NCBI GenBank assembly: GCA_024231215.1 | Contig: JAAEQR010000209.1 | Coordinates: forward strand, 1 to 42,496 | From: PVC group bacterium | GTDB lineage: Bacteria > Omnitrophota > Gorgyraeia > B26-G9 | Length of the DNA: 42,496 nt | Direction: 5' to 3' | Shown here: in pieces, positions 8,478-15,622 of the stretch | How the letters are laid out: every line of letters begins with the position of its first letter | Numbering within the stretch: position 1 is the first letter of the stretch | Notes under the pieces: generated by a model | What the model saw: the letters and a program-made list of their open reading frames with translations, nothing else | Told to the model about the DNA's origin: nothing | Databases searched by the model: none | Made by a program: the position numbers and the translations under genes

Positions 8478-9083
8478 TCACCCTCTCACTATTTCAAAAT
8501 GCATTCCATCATCAAATTTTTGATCTGTCAGAAGTTCGCCGTCTTGATCCCAATTACCGCCCCACCTCAAAACATAGTCCCTTAAATCGTTGGTTTCTTC
8601 TCTATACATTTTCAGAGCTATTTCAAAAAGTCCGTCGAATAGTCCGGCCAAATATATATAATATTTCATGTCGTACGTTGGTTTCCTATTCTTGTATGCC
8701 AGCACGTCTATTGCCTCTGAAGGGGTTTTATTATGTTTTGAGTTAGGGAATTTGACCTTTGATTTGTTCTTGTAATATGCATAGTTCTGGTCATTTTTAC
8801 ACCTATACCCTGTAACAACTCCAAAATCAATATGCGAAGTTGCCGCAATTGCCATATTTGCAAGAATTCTTAGCAATCTGTGTGATTCCTGAAGGTTGTT
8901 TACTGATCTTGAACTTAGATAGAATTTATTCATTTTATCTCCTGTTGTTGTATTTATCGGATATTTTCTTTTAGTAGTCCTTGTTATCCGGTATCTTTTG
9001 ACTAGCTTTGCCACGTCGTAAACAGTACCGTTTTCTATTACTACGCCAGATTTAAACTTTTTAAAAAAGTCCTTTTTACTCAC
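8478..9083 (-). CDS. M15 peptidase endolysin (L-Ala-D-Glu or VanY-like)
   Basis: This lysis enzyme would cleave peptide bonds in the host cell wall. The C-terminal 150 residues match the M15C pattern: KFYLSSRSVNNLQESH at the start, GVVTGYRC, the zinc ligands in SKHNKTPSEAIDV (His, Asp), and GMHFEI near the end (His). Two starts are credible. GTG 9083 overlaps the upstream holin-like gene and has AGGAA before it, giving 201 residues with a 50-residue basic N-terminal extension. ATG 8933 has a stronger AGGAG site and gives 151 residues, the usual family length, beginning exactly where the family begins. Both forms could be made. There is no signal peptide, so release would need a holin, and candidates lie directly upstream. 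Confidence 0.8.
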   Translation of the reverse strand: MSKKDFFKKFKSGVVIENGTVYDVAKLVKRYRITRTTKRKYPINTTTGDKMNKFYLSSRSVNNLQESHRLLRILANMAIAATSHIDFGVVTGYRCKNDQNYAYYKNKSKVKFPNSKHNKTPSEAIDVLAYKNRKPTYDMKYYIYLAGLFDGLFEIALKMYREETNDLRDYVLRWGGNWDQDGELLTDQKFDDGMHFEIVRG

Positions 9084-9360
9084 TGCTGCCGTTCCTGAGC
9101 ATCCCGACTTTATCGACCAAATCATCAATTTTCAAAAATATTGCTTTTATATTGCTTTCCATAATATTGATGCTGGTTTCAATTGCGACGACCCGTTTAT
9201 CAATTTCGTTAATTTTCTCGCTGTCTTGGTCTGCTTTTTCTTGGAGTTGGATTTGGATCTGCTTACTGGAATTCAATATTTTAATCATCCCAAAAATAAC
9301 CATTGCAATCAATGCCAAGACGCTTACTACTATTGAGGCCGCTTCAATTGGAATACTCAT
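9076..9360 (-). CDS. holin-like protein: one membrane helix plus coiled coil
   Basis: This 94-residue protein has a short N terminus, a hydrophobic segment (about residues 9-27, VVSVLALIAMVIFGMI) and then a long heptad-like charged helix to the C terminus. The layout resembles small holins and XhlA-like haemolysins encoded next to endolysins. It overlaps the endolysin GTG start by eight bases and shares an ATGA overlap with the gene before it. The assignment rests on topology and position only. Confidence 0.6.
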   Translation of the reverse strand: MSIPIEAASIVVSVLALIAMVIFGMIKILNSSKQIQIQLQEKADQDSEKINEIDKRVVAIETSINIMESNIKAIFLKIDDLVDKVGMLRNGSSE

Positions 9361-9620
9361 TTCTTTTTTTTCTTTTGTTTGTAATAAATACTCGTTATTT
9401 CTCTATTCAGTGAGTCAGTAGCCAATTTAATATTTTTGCATTGATTTTCCAAATCTTTTATAGTTCGCTCCTGGTCATCGATCCTTTTTACTAATATTTC
9501 TATAACATAATCTGTGTTCTGGTCCTCAATAGCTTTTTGTATTGCGGCGTTGCTCCTGCTTTGTTTTCCCGAATAAATCGAGAACATAATTATTAAAAGA
9601 GTTATTAAAACCAGCTCCAT
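9357..9620 (-). CDS. membrane-anchored coiled-coil protein, possible spanin/holin component
   Basis: The preferred ATG at 9620 (AGGG upstream) gives 87 residues: a membrane helix right at the N terminus (LVLITLLIIMFSIY), then a coiled coil, and a C-terminal run of lysines. The layout echoes i-spanin (Rz-like) subunits and the adjacent holin candidate. A longer TTG start at 9680 inside the methyltransferase end is possible but has no binding site. Confidence 0.55.
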   Translation of the reverse strand: MELVLITLLIIMFSIYSGKQSRSNAAIQKAIEDQNTDYVIEILVKRIDDQERTIKDLENQCKNIKLATDSLNREITSIYYKQKKKKK

Positions 9621-9655
9621 TTTTTGCGGCCCTGTTGAATTGTGTTTGTGTGTGA

Positions 9656-10669
9656 TTATTTCATAAAAGAGAATATCCAAGATATTGTTTTTGCAGTCCA
9701 GCCATTTTTTAAACAGAAATAACGTTCTGCATCCGTGGGCTGGTATATTTTCCCATCCTCATCAATTCCATACTTTGTGTAATCATCTGGCATTGTTTGC
9801 AGCCGCTCACACTCTTTGATTGTTAGCATCCGGGCCCAGAGCAATGATTGAACAACTTTCATACGCCCGCTGAAATCATACCTACTCCCTGTTACCGCTG
9901 CGGTTTTTCTGTCCACGCAACCAATCTTATCATTAGAAGTGTTAAAAGTGCATGTTTTCCCACTTTTCATAACAAGCTTAGGTCTATCTCTCCTGGTTCC
10001 TACCAATGCACACGCCTTATCGGCAGCGGTCTTTATTTGCCTATTGCTGGACTCAAAAAGATTTATATTCATGGTTGAATGTGCGTTTTTGTACCCATTC
10101 TCGCATATAATGGGGGTTATTTCATATTGTGATAATTCAGAATCTTTTTGCAAGATGTCACCAAGCACTACCGTGTTTTTGGGAGGCATTTGATTAACCG
10201 CAATATTAGTCCAATAATAACGCCGCCGTTTTTGAGCCGAAAAATGCGAACTACACAAGAGCAAAGGATTATTACCCAACGACATAGTAATGTCACTTTT
10301 AGTCCTGGGGTCCATTATGACATTTTCGACTAAATAATATTTCGGTTTCAGCTCTTTTTTTAGTCTCAAGAACTCATAAAAGAGTTTTGATTTTTTGCCG
10401 GCTAACCCTTTCCCTTTGCCACTTAGCAGGCTTGTATCCTGGCATGGAAACCCACCAATTAATAAATCAATCTTGGGTAGGTCCGATGCTTTGATCTTGG
10501 TTACATCTCCCAAATAGATTGAATCAGGATAGTTGTATTTCGCTATTGCCAGGGCTGTTTTGTCTATTTCAGAGCAATAATAATTATCATACTCAATCCC
10601 TGCCATATCCAAAGCTAAACGCCCCGTGCTTATCCCGTCGAATAATGACAATACGTTTTTGATTTTCAT
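9656..10669 (-). CDS. dcm: DNA cytosine-5 methyltransferase
   Basis: This 337-residue enzyme would transfer a methyl group from S-adenosylmethionine to C5 of cytosine in DNA. The motifs appear in order: SLFDGISTGRLAL (motif I), SEID (II), GGFPCQDTS with the catalytic Cys (IV), YLVENV (VI), AQKRRRYY (VIII), TIKECERLQTMPDDYT (IX), and a late KNGWTAKTI in place of the usual GN motif X. The target-recognition part between VIII and IX is short. No partner restriction enzyme is adjacent, so protection of phage DNA against host restriction is the likeliest use. The start overlaps the stop of the membrane microprotein before it (TTATGA). Confidence 0.92.
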   Translation of the reverse strand: MKIKNVLSLFDGISTGRLALDMAGIEYDNYYCSEIDKTALAIAKYNYPDSIYLGDVTKIKASDLPKIDLLIGGFPCQDTSLLSGKGKGLAGKKSKLFYEFLRLKKELKPKYYLVENVIMDPRTKSDITMSLGNNPLLLCSSHFSAQKRRRYYWTNIAVNQMPPKNTVVLGDILQKDSELSQYEITPIICENGYKNAHSTMNINLFESSNRQIKTAADKACALVGTRRDRPKLVMKSGKTCTFNTSNDKIGCVDRKTAAVTGSRYDFSGRMKVVQSLLWARMLTIKECERLQTMPDDYTKYGIDEDGKIYQPTDAERYFCLKNGWTAKTISWIFSFMK

Positions 10670-10845
10670 AAACTGCCAAAAATCAATATACGACCAAGAA
10701 AAACGATGGAAGCAACGGAGAATAATAATACAAATATGCTAAATGCTATTTGTCGTTTGTCTAATAGATTATCTGCCATGACCATTACTGACATAGCAAA
10801 AATGCAAATCATTGCAATCATCAAAGCTTTTATTTCAGGGGTCAT
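10666..10845 (-). CDS. 59-residue two-helix membrane protein
   Basis: This short frame encodes MTPEIKALMIAMICIFAMSV, then NLLDKRQ, then a second hydrophobic helix (AFSIFVLLFSVASIVFLG). AGAAGGGG lies upstream of the ATG. It overlaps the gene before by ATGA and the methyltransferase after by four bases. The size and two-helix hairpin fit a class II holin or an accessory membrane protein. Confidence 0.65.
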   Translation of the reverse strand: MTPEIKALMIAMICIFAMSVMVMADNLLDKRQIAFSIFVLLFSVASIVFLGRILIFGSL

Positions 10846-11132
10846 AATTTTACCCCTTCTATCGCTCGTTTGATATGTGGGTTATCATACATCAAATCCA
10901 TTATTTTAGACAATGGACATTCATCGTCAGATTCAATTAATTCAGGTATTTTAACAAGCAAATCAGGGATTAACCCCGGCTGTTTGATAACTTCTCGCAT
11001 CCTGTCGCACATACTGCCAACAGTGTTTTTAACGACTCCTGGGATATCTGTTTCATCTGCCAACTCTTCATTTAGTTTTATTTCTATCATGTTGATAAAT
11101 GAATATAGATGGTTAGTTGCTGTGGAACTCAT
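10842..11132 (-). CDS. hypothetical acidic protein
   Basis: This 96-residue protein looks helical and has many Glu and Asp residues (ELADETDIPG, IPELIESDDECP). I recognise no family. GGAGTTGAATT precedes the ATG, the same leader as the next upstream gene, and both proteins begin MSST. Confidence 0.6.
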   Translation of the reverse strand: MSSTATNHLYSFINMIEIKLNEELADETDIPGVVKNTVGSMCDRMREVIKQPGLIPDLLVKIPELIESDDECPLSKIMDLMYDNPHIKRAIEGVKL

Positions 11133-11163
11133 AATTCAACTCCGTATTATTGTAATATTCATC

Positions 11164-11400
11164 TCATATTTTTGTGTGTTCTCGTGCCAATTGTTCGAAT
11201 TTCTTGATATAGTGAATAGGAATTGTTGTTGTGTTTTCCTTTTCGCAATAATCTTTTGCAGCCAATGTTATAAACCGTATTTCTTCTTTAGTTAGTGGCG
11301 GTTTTTTTTCGATCTCTTTTAATAATGGGATTACTTTTTTCATTGCTTCCATTACCTCAGAAGCATCGGGCCCCGGTCTGGTGCTTATTGTGGAACTCAT
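11164..11400 (-). CDS. hypothetical small protein
   Basis: This 78-residue protein begins MSSTISTRPGPDASEV and is mostly helical with many charged residues. The start overlaps the HNH gene stop by four bases and has GGAG ten bases upstream. The function is not recognised. Confidence 0.6.
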   Translation of the reverse strand: MSSTISTRPGPDASEVMEAMKKVIPLLKEIEKKPPLTKEEIRFITLAAKDYCEKENTTTIPIHYIKKFEQLAREHTKI

Positions 11401-11741
11401 AATTCAACTCCTATTTTTTCGAAATAAAAGACTACTGGTTTATCTGTGAATTCTACTAAGCCATATCTTAAGGCTCTGGAGAATGCCGTCTGGTCTCTTA
11501 CTAATACTGTTTTTATGTTTTCTATCTGCTTCCTGAATATCTCTATAGTCATTGAGCCTTTCCAGTGGTTGCAACCCCTACACGCCGCTATATAGTTACT
11601 TACATCGTCCGCACCGTTTAAATGTAGCGGGTGTATGTGGTCTATCTGTAATTTATCTGGTTCCGCCCCGCAATATGCACAACGTCCGTTAGTTTTTGCG
11701 ATTATCTTTTCACGTATTTTTTTCGATATGTGTTTTCTCAT
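11397..11741 (-). CDS. HNH endonuclease
   Basis: This 114-residue single-domain nuclease has the full HNH layout: CAYCG (first zinc Cys pair), IDHIHPL (catalytic His region), then ACRGCNHWKG (Asn-His and second Cys pair). Free-standing HNH proteins in phages act in packaging, homing or DNA degradation. It is far from the terminase genes here, so homing or an accessory nuclease role is more likely. I chose ATG 11741, which overlaps the TGA of the small membrane gene before it, over the TTG at 11753. Confidence 0.88.
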   Translation of the reverse strand: MRKHISKKIREKIIAKTNGRCAYCGAEPDKLQIDHIHPLHLNGADDVSNYIAACRGCNHWKGSMTIEIFRKQIENIKTVLVRDQTAFSRALRYGLVEFTDKPVVFYFEKIGVEL

Positions 11742-11860
11742 AACCGCCCCCAATATTCAATCAATTCTCCCATGAATTCAAAGAGCAGGAGCCCAAAGAG
11801 TGCTATTATAAAAGCCATCGTTACTACTATTGCTGAGGCCGTTTTATTGCCTGATTTCAT
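11738..11860 (-). CDS. 40-residue single-pass membrane microprotein
   Basis: This short frame begins MKSGNKTASAIVV and runs through a strongly hydrophobic helix (TMAFIIALFGLLLFEF) to an acidic tail. It overlaps the preceding gene by 17 bases and the HNH gene by four bases. The upstream GGGA is only a fair binding site. Confidence 0.5.
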   Translation of the reverse strand: MKSGNKTASAIVVTMAFIIALFGLLLFEFMGELIEYWGRL

Positions 11861-12173
11861 AGCCATTCCCAACTAATTCTGATACATCAATTTCTGTTCC
11901 TGTTAACCACATTCTGTCCATCTCTTTTAATGCTTTTGGATTTTTGATATACCTTGAATAATCGTTATCCCAACTTATGCGGTTATTTTCTAAAAACAAC
12001 CGGATTGGATACCTCATTTTGTAGTGCTTAAAGTATTTCTTTTTGGGCCCGAAGATAAAATCTAATAATGAATTCCAGCCGTAACCTCGCTCGAACAATT
12101 CCTTTTGTACGATCCTGCTTATTTCCTTGCTTGGAATTTTAATATGATATTCTTGTTTGTGGTTCAATTTCAT
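11844..12173 (-). CDS. hypothetical protein
   Basis: This 109-residue basic protein (KEISRIVQKELFERGYGW, then FGPKKKYFKHYKMRYPIRLF) is unrecognised. The centre is rich in aromatic and basic residues, which could suit nucleic acid binding. I see no cysteine pairs or membrane segment. Confidence 0.6.
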   Translation of the reverse strand: MKLNHKQEYHIKIPSKEISRIVQKELFERGYGWNSLLDFIFGPKKKYFKHYKMRYPIRLFLENNRISWDNDYSRYIKNPKALKEMDRMWLTGTEIDVSELVGNGYEIRQ

Positions 12174-12183
12174 TTTTCACCTC

Positions 12184-12522
12184 TCAATTTATAGGAAATT
12201 CATATTCTGTTGCCACTTTGTGACGGCACAGCAAATAATGTACCGTTCTGAAAATATAATTTGCGTTGTCTTCCCATGTAAAGACCAGGGGGAAATATCC
12301 ATAAATAGAAACCCGGTTTATCTCTGATGCTTCCATTGTTTGATCAAGCCCGTCCAAAAGGAATATCGCTATTTTTACGCCGTGGTTAATCGTGATGCTT
12401 GGAGAAGAAAAGCCATTCGCAGCACTTCCTATTTGTTTTCCGATTTCAATGTTTTGTATGTTTCCTGCTTTCAACTTTCGGACTACTCTATCCAGACGGA
12501 TTTTTCCGGGTGTTTCGTTCAT
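12184..12522 (-). CDS. hypothetical protein
   Basis: This 112-residue protein has no known family that I can see. It has a basic N terminus, a beta-rich centre and a short Cys-His pair near the end (LLCRHK). It starts four bases before the end of the YopX-like gene, with GGAG about ten bases upstream, so the two are coupled. Confidence 0.6.
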   Translation of the reverse strand: MNETPGKIRLDRVVRKLKAGNIQNIEIGKQIGSAANGFSSPSITINHGVKIAIFLLDGLDQTMEASEINRVSIYGYFPLVFTWEDNANYIFRTVHYLLCRHKVATEYEFPIN

Positions 12523-12935
12523 TTCATCAGCTCCGGGTTATCGTGGATGTTGCCGATTACTTCGGTATATGGTAGAAATCTTTTATACCAATTTTCAGCC
12601 GGAAATTGTTGTATTTCCAATATATCATTGAATTTAAGGTCCTCTATATTTGTAATGCTAAATGCTAGTCGGTGGTTACTCCAACCAAATATCTTTTTGT
12701 GAGGGTCCCAGCCTTTATAGCACAATTCTATTATATCCCCTTCGAATATCTTAACCTTGTTTTTATCTTTCAACCCGGTATACTGGCCGACGGTGTTCCC
12801 TAAAACTACTGTTGTTTTGATGTCAGTAGTTGTGATATGATCCCATAGTTCATTGTTCGATTTATGCTTGATCTGCTGATAATAACCATATACCCATTTT
12901 TGCCCGTCAAACCCTCTGAATAATGTTTTTCTCAT
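12519..12935 (-). CDS. YopX family protein, copy 1
   Basis: This 138-residue protein fits the YopX domain found in many phages. Marks are MRKTLFRGFDGQKWVYGYY at the N terminus, the core VGQYTGLKDKNKVKIFEGDII, and the closing EVIGNIHDNPEL. The biochemical role of the family is not known. A second copy lies directly upstream; the two share the core and the last ten residues. Confidence 0.85.
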   Translation of the reverse strand: MRKTLFRGFDGQKWVYGYYQQIKHKSNNELWDHITTTDIKTTVVLGNTVGQYTGLKDKNKVKIFEGDIIELCYKGWDPHKKIFGWSNHRLAFSITNIEDLKFNDILEIQQFPAENWYKRFLPYTEVIGNIHDNPELMK

Positions 12936-13378
12936 ATCAATAGCTCCGGGTTGTCGTGGATGTTACCTGTAATTTCTATATCATCTTTCCAATATTCTAC
13001 GCCTGCATAACTCGAAGAGCCAATTTGTTTTCCTATTAATCCACAATCGAGCCATACAACGTTATATATAATATTCGGATCCCCTTTGTGGTAAATATCC
13101 CCTTCGAATATCTTAACCCCGTTTTTATCTCTCATACCAGTGCATTGTCCGACGGTCTCTGGCATAATAACAGAATTATTGCCTTCGGGCGTGGTTATAT
13201 AATGGTAGTGCTTTCCAGCCCCTGGGTGTATAAAAGAATGATAATGTCCGTATCGCCAGTTATCGCCCTGTTTTGCTCTGAATAATATTTCTCTTTTATT
13301 GCTCGTTAATTCATCAATATTGTCATCTACTATTTTTTGGATATCATGCTGTAAATCTACGAAAAATTTATCTTTCAT
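12932..13378 (-). CDS. YopX family protein, copy 2
   Basis: This 148-residue paralogue of the next gene has REILFRAKQGDNWRYGHY, VGQCTGMRDKNGVKIFEGDI and ITGNIHDNPELL. It carries an extra 30-residue charged N terminus that copy 1 lacks. AAGGAGTTGAGAG lies upstream of its ATG, and it ends in a four-base overlap with copy 1. Tandem YopX copies suggest duplication followed by divergence. Confidence 0.85.
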   Translation of the reverse strand: MKDKFFVDLQHDIQKIVDDNIDELTSNKREILFRAKQGDNWRYGHYHSFIHPGAGKHYHYITTPEGNNSVIMPETVGQCTGMRDKNGVKIFEGDIYHKGDPNIIYNVVWLDCGLIGKQIGSSSYAGVEYWKDDIEITGNIHDNPELLI

Positions 13379-13658
13379 CTCTCAACTCCTTTTTATATGG
13401 GTTATCTTTATCTATGATTATTACATCATCGTCTAATTCGCTACCGTAATCATCTATGCCATACAACTTAGTTGTTTCAGGGTATTGATTGCAGCCGCTA
13501 AAATCTTCAGGTGAATGATGGATCATGAGTTTTTCCCCATTATCCAACCCAATAGCGATCTGTGCTACTGCTTTTTTGTGTGGGTTTTCGTGCGGGATAT
13601 ATGCAATCTCGACAATAGTTCTGCCAATTAATGCATCCCAATCATTTTCTTTTATCAT
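13368..13658 (-). CDS. hypothetical acidic protein
   Basis: This 96-residue protein begins MIKENDWDALIGRTIVEI and has a beta-rich centre with an acidic C-terminal stretch (DDYGSELDDDVIIID). It overlaps the YopX copy 2 start by eleven bases. Its own leader contains the same AAGGAGTTGAGAG as that gene. The function is unknown. Confidence 0.6.
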   Translation of the reverse strand: MIKENDWDALIGRTIVEIAYIPHENPHKKAVAQIAIGLDNGEKLMIHHSPEDFSGCNQYPETTKLYGIDDYGSELDDDVIIIDKDNPYKKELRDER

Positions 13659-13717
13659 CTCTCAACTCCTTGTCATCGTGGACAATTATTAATCTTTGCG
13701 GATATTTCAATTCTTTT

Positions 13718-13918
13718 CTATATTCTCGAATCACTACTTTTTTTTGCTGAAGACTTTTTCCGGTCTGATTTTTGAACCCTTTGTTTTTCCGTTTCATTGT
13801 TTTCATGCGATAATTTAACATGCTCTATATTTGTCTGCACTAATATTCCCCCGATATTTTTTATCGTCGTAAGCGTATAATCAGCCTCTTTTTTATCATT
13901 TACAACTATTACTCCCAT
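13718..13918 (-). CDS. hypothetical small protein, possible frameshift extension
   Basis: This 66-residue protein has an ordered N-terminal half (MGVIVVNDKKEADYTL) and a lysine/serine-rich tail. Near the end the codons GCA AAA AAA AGT contain the heptamer A AAA AAA. A -1 slip there would add about 30 residues (beginning KKVVIREYRK), ending at a TGA inside the next gene's start. The binding site is GGAGTTG. Confidence 0.55.
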   Translation of the reverse strand: MGVIVVNDKKEADYTLTTIKNIGGILVQTNIEHVKLSHENNETEKQRVQKSDRKKSSAKKSSDSRI

Positions 13919-13930
13919 TGTTACAACTCC

Positions 13931-14125
13931 TTATCTGGTATCACTCCTTAAATTCTCACAATTAGTCGCTTTATGGATAAGAAACTCTGATGCTATATCT
14001 TTGATTTGAACGGGTGTTAAAGTGTATTTAGCCACAATTGTATAAGTTGTTGTACCGGCATACTTATTCACCAATATTTGATCAATTATTTCCTGGTCTG
14101 TCCAATTTGCTTGATATGTGTTCAT
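13931..14125 (-). CDS. hypothetical small helical protein, possible HTH
   Basis: This 64-residue protein (WTDQEIIDQILVNKYAG, then YTIVAKYTLTPVQIKDIASEF) is mostly helical. The second half could form a helix-turn-helix, but the match is weak. CAGGAGCTGG precedes the ATG. Confidence 0.55.
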   Translation of the reverse strand: MNTYQANWTDQEIIDQILVNKYAGTTTYTIVAKYTLTPVQIKDIASEFLIHKATNCENLRSDTR

Positions 14126-14514
14126 TTTTCCAGCTCCTGTTTTAGTTTGTGGTATTTTTCAGCAAATTTAATCATCTGGCCATGTTCGACGATATGCCAA
14201 TCATTCGGTATGTTTAATGGGTTTATATTTAACTCCCAATACACTTGTGATTCAAAAGCTGTTTTAAATATTTCTTCATCTGTCTCAGGCAATTCTATAA
14301 CCTCGCAATTATCAGGGTAAAGCTCTAATAAGCTTTCGATTGTGAAGGATGTACGTTTCGGATTTTCGGTATCTGGAGTTATAGCTGTCCGCCCATAAAC
14401 TTTAGCTATTGGGTATTTACCAATGGCTATATGAGGTATAACATAACTAACATTGTCCACAGGAAGTATAAAGGGTAATTTAATCTCACTGGTCACTCTT
14501 AAAACTTTTTTCAT
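14122..14514 (-). CDS. hypothetical protein
   Basis: This protein of about 130 residues is unrecognised. The N-terminal 60 residues read as beta strands (LPFILPVDNVSYVIPH), and the C-terminal part is helical. I prefer the second ATG (14514), placed eight bases after GAGAG, because the same leader precedes the next three genes. Confidence 0.6.
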   Translation of the reverse strand: MKKVLRVTSEIKLPFILPVDNVSYVIPHIAIGKYPIAKVYGRTAITPDTENPKRTSFTIESLLELYPDNCEVIELPETDEEIFKTAFESQVYWELNINPLNIPNDWHIVEHGQMIKFAEKYHKLKQELEK

Positions 14515-14524
14515 TTTCATACTC

Positions 14525-14821
14525 TCAAAAATATGTTTTTAATATTCCTATTGCCTTTTCAATACCTTTTTTATATGCCTCGTCATCTATATTTTTCATC
14601 TCATCAATAGCCTGATTAAATTTATCAGTCTCACCATCAATTATTCCATTAAATTTATCTGCAAAATGATCCTTTATGTCTGCAAATGGCACTGAGTCAA
14701 TGCTTAAATCTAATTTATCACAAGCGGTGTTTCCATCTTGCCCACCGTCTCCACATGTTATATGTGTAATATTTAATCTGTAATTTTCACATAGATAGCA
14801 AATTGTGTCTTCTCTTTTCAT
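14525..14821 (-). CDS. hypothetical Cys-containing protein
   Basis: This 98-residue protein has an N-terminal CYLCENY...CGDGG...ACDKL pattern (four cysteines, likely one zinc site) and a C-terminal helix (AYKKGIEKAIGILKTYF). It belongs to a group of small cysteine-rich proteins in this part of the genome. The ATG at 14821 follows the shared TTGAGAGTGTGAA leader. Confidence 0.6.
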   Translation of the reverse strand: MKREDTICYLCENYRLNITHITCGDGGQDGNTACDKLDLSIDSVPFADIKDHFADKFNGIIDGETDKFNQAIDEMKNIDDEAYKKGIEKAIGILKTYF

Positions 14822-14868
14822 CTTCACACTCTCAAATTAATTTTGTAATTTAGTTCTAATTTCTACTC

Positions 14869-15078
14869 TCATTTTTCCACCAAATCAAAATCTGTGTGTT
14901 TATTGCAAAAATCACTATCTAACGTCGTGACGTCCTTAATTGTGCAACCTGCCGAAGTATGACCATCAATAGGATCGGAACCGAAAGCGTCCCAATTTTT
15001 ACAATAGGCACAACGTGGAATAGCATCAAACAATTCTTGTGCTGTTATTGGTAAATAATAATATATATTAGATTCCAT
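14869..15078 (-). CDS. hypothetical small zinc-finger-like protein
   Basis: This 69-residue protein has CAYCKNW, then GCTIKD, then FCNKHTDF, a spacing that fits one bound zinc. The N-terminal 20 residues are hydrophobic and aromatic. It has the shared TTGAGAGTGTGAAA leader before its ATG. The role is unknown. Confidence 0.6.
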   Translation of the reverse strand: MESNIYYYLPITAQELFDAIPRCAYCKNWDAFGSDPIDGHTSAGCTIKDVTTLDSDFCNKHTDFDLVEK

Positions 15079-15111
15079 TTTCACACTCTCAAAAATAAGT
15101 TTTTAATATAT

Positions 15112-15618
15112 CTATTGCTTGAAGCACTCCATTGCATCTAAAATCTGATAACCATCCTCGCTTAATTTCCCTAATATAGGGTTTAAAAGGTCTTCGAGTA
15201 TTGACTCAAAATAAGGAAAATGCCAATATACACCATCGTCCTCATTGCCCCAATGGTATATAAAATGGTCTGTATCCTCTTCGTCGAAAACATGATAAGA
15301 TATAAATCCTTGTGGGTCTTCCATCTCACATGACCCGTCACTAAAGCTCGGGCAGCCCGTCCCACAATTCCCACTAATGCCAACGACTTCACAAACGCTC
15401 ATACCTAACGGGTAGCCGCCATCCTCAATAGCAAATGCATTTAATTGATCATTAACATCTTCATAAGTTCTTATAGGGGCAAAGCTTTTAGTTCCGTACG
15501 ATGTTCGCCCGCCGTACATACCGTTGCGTGTTGTTATCAGCTGTTCTATATTGAAACCATTGGGGAACTTGGTTTTCGCCGTATTAACAACAGCTTCTCT
15601 AAATTGACTATTCATCAT
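15112..15618 (-). CDS. hypothetical protein with Cys cluster
   Basis: This 168-residue protein has a central cluster, NCGTGCPSFSDGSCEM, and a C-terminal acidic, aromatic half (HVFDEEDTDHFIYHWG). The N terminus (FREAVVNTAKTKFPNGFNIEQL) looks helical. I recognise no family. It uses the shared GAGAGTGTGAAA leader directly after the helicase loader. Confidence 0.6.
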   Translation of the reverse strand: MMNSQFREAVVNTAKTKFPNGFNIEQLITTRNGMYGGRTSYGTKSFAPIRTYEDVNDQLNAFAIEDGGYPLGMSVCEVVGISGNCGTGCPSFSDGSCEMEDPQGFISYHVFDEEDTDHFIYHWGNEDDGVYWHFPYFESILEDLLNPILGKLSEDGYQILDAMECFKQ

Positions 15619-15622
15619 ATTT

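Noticed and set aside
15183-15392. Minus-strand 69-codon frame inside the 168-residue Cys-cluster gene
   Set aside because: Alternative frame of a supported gene, with no binding site.
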